NCBI RefSeq assembly: GCF_003628145.1
Contig: NZ_RBZV01000002.1
Span: 558,001-622,000, forward strand
Source: Trinickia fusca
GTDB lineage: Bacteria; Pseudomonadota; Gammaproteobacteria; Burkholderiales; Burkholderiaceae
Length of the DNA stretch: 64,000 bases
Reading direction: 5' to 3'
Part shown: one piece after another, positions 63,333 through 64,000 of the stretch
Numbering within the stretch: the stretch's first letter is position 1
Layout of the letters: each line of letters starts with the position of its first letter
Notes under the pieces: generated by a model
What the model saw: only the letters and a program-made list of their open reading frames with translations
Told to the model about the DNA's origin: nothing
Databases searched by the model: none
Translations under genes and position numbers: made by a program

Positions 63333-64000
63333 TCAACCGCCCGCTTCGCGGCGGCTTTGCATGCGGAACTCGGTGGGCGAGATCATCATGCGTTTGCGGA
63401 AGATCTTCGCGAGACGGTCGCCGTTGCCCATGCCGCTGCGCCGCGCGATCTTGTCGACGGGCAGTTCCGAATCGATGAGCAAGCTGCACGTGATGGCCAG
63501 ACGGGCCTGCAGCAGATAGTCCGACGGCGTCATGCCGAGCTCGAGCTTGAAACGGCGCAGGAAATTGCGCTCGCTCATCGCGGCGACCTGTGCCGCATCG
63601 GCGATCGAGATCGGCCGCTCGCAGTTCTCCTGGAGCCAGCGCGCAGCCGCGCGGATCTTGTCGCCGGCGGTCGCCGCGCCGGCGTCGCCGAGCAGCGGCA
63701 CGAAGCGCGAGCTCGCGCCCGGCATCATGCGTTCGGCGACGCTGCGCGCAATATCGAGGCCCAGGTCGCGCTTGACCATCGCCAGCGCACCTTTCATCGG
63801 TTCGAGCCGGTCGCTCGTGTCGGCGGCCGCGCTCACCTCGCCATTGGTCTGACGCAAGTACGAGCCGAACAGGTAATCGCGGTCGCGATTGGCGATGCCG
63901 GCCGCATCGAGCACCTCGCGGCCTTCGTCGATCGCACGCACGGCGGCCGTGTTGGTCTCTACGCGCCGCAGCCAGCCGATGAGCCGCTCGTCGCCGGCGG
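63333..64000 (-). CDS. AraC-family regulator (5' end outside window)
   Basis: The frame is open to the right edge, giving at least 220 C-terminal residues. It ends with the two helix-turn-helix motifs of AraC proteins (ISIADAAQVAAMSERNFLRRF, then LPVDKIARRSGMGNGDRLAKIF). The part before it, with AAVRAIDEGREVLDAAGI, suggests a DJ-1/PfpI-like sensor domain as in FtrA-type regulators. It lies 17 bases ahead of manC on the same strand and is a good candidate for the operon's own regulator. Confidence 0.88.
   Translation of the reverse strand, partial: AGDERLIGWLRRVETNTAAVRAIDEGREVLDAAGIANRDRDYLFGSYLRQTNGEVSAAADTSDRLEPMKGALAMVKRDLGLDIARSVAERMMPGASSRFVPLLGDAGAATAGDKIRAAARWLQENCERPISIADAAQVAAMSERNFLRRFKLELGMTPSDYLLQARLAITCSLLIDSELPVDKIARRSGMGNGDRLAKIFRKRMMISPTEFRMQSRREAGG

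Overview
The window is a high-GC chromosomal segment from a member of the Burkholderiaceae (Burkholderia / Paraburkholderia / Trinickia type). This rests on gene order: apaH next to rfbBACD, the run yqgE-ruvX-pyrR-pyrB-pyrC'-plsC, and rubredoxin next to thiD. The exact genus is an inference. I see no rRNA, tRNA, CRISPR array, insertion sequence or phage gene.

Region by region. (1) 1-7001 is one end of an O-antigen locus: a cut-off transketolase C-terminal subunit, a GtrA flippase and a GtrB-like glycosyltransferase on the plus strand, converging on a large membrane protein and the dTDP-rhamnose genes rfbB-A-C-D on the minus strand. Base composition drops from about 1 to 4500, as is common in variable O-antigen genes. 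(2) 7326-16014 is housekeeping: apaH, plsC, a pyrimidine operon whose dihydroorotase has lost its metal-binding histidines, a possible FimL/ChpA-like scaffold, rubredoxin and thiD. (3) 16088-19331 holds a candidate HicA-like/HTH toxin-antitoxin pair under a palindromic operator, then groES-groEL under a perfect CIRCE element. (4) 19678-22881 is a small extracytoplasmic regulon: Tat-exported metallophosphatase, cupredoxin, ECF sigma factor and zinc-finger anti-sigma factor. Two promoter-like sites of identical layout precede its two transcription units. (5) 23085-29326 holds a carboxymuconolactone decarboxylase-like protein, a two-subunit CoA-transferase, a kappa-GST/HCCA isomerase, a Crp/Fnr regulator and a DUF1501/DUF1800 pair. 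(6) 29454-35690 holds a RES/Xre toxin-antitoxin pair, a YbjQ protein, a pseudogene scrap of an FAD oxidoreductase, a YbaK deacylase, a second sigma/anti-sigma module with a CnrX-like periplasmic sensor, and a DUF3311 plus sodium:solute symporter pair.

(7) 35815-64000 is mostly a Wzx/Wzy-type exopolysaccharide locus. Its core runs on the minus strand from the right edge: AraC regulator, manC, wcaJ-like initiating transferase, wza, BY-kinase wzc, gmd, fcl and two GT4 glycosyltransferases. Further left are a WcaF-like acetyltransferase, a GMC oxidoreductase, a GT4 enzyme, a Wzy-like polymerase, an acyltransferase-3, another glycosyltransferase, Wzx, and two closely related GT4 paralogues separated by a TauE/SafE transporter and an S10-peptidase lipoprotein. 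ManC supplies GDP-mannose and Gmd/Fcl turn it into GDP-L-fucose. WcaJ starts the repeat unit on undecaprenyl phosphate, the transferases extend it, the acyltransferases and possibly the GMC enzyme modify it, Wzx flips it, Wzy polymerises it, and Wzc/Wza control and export the chain.
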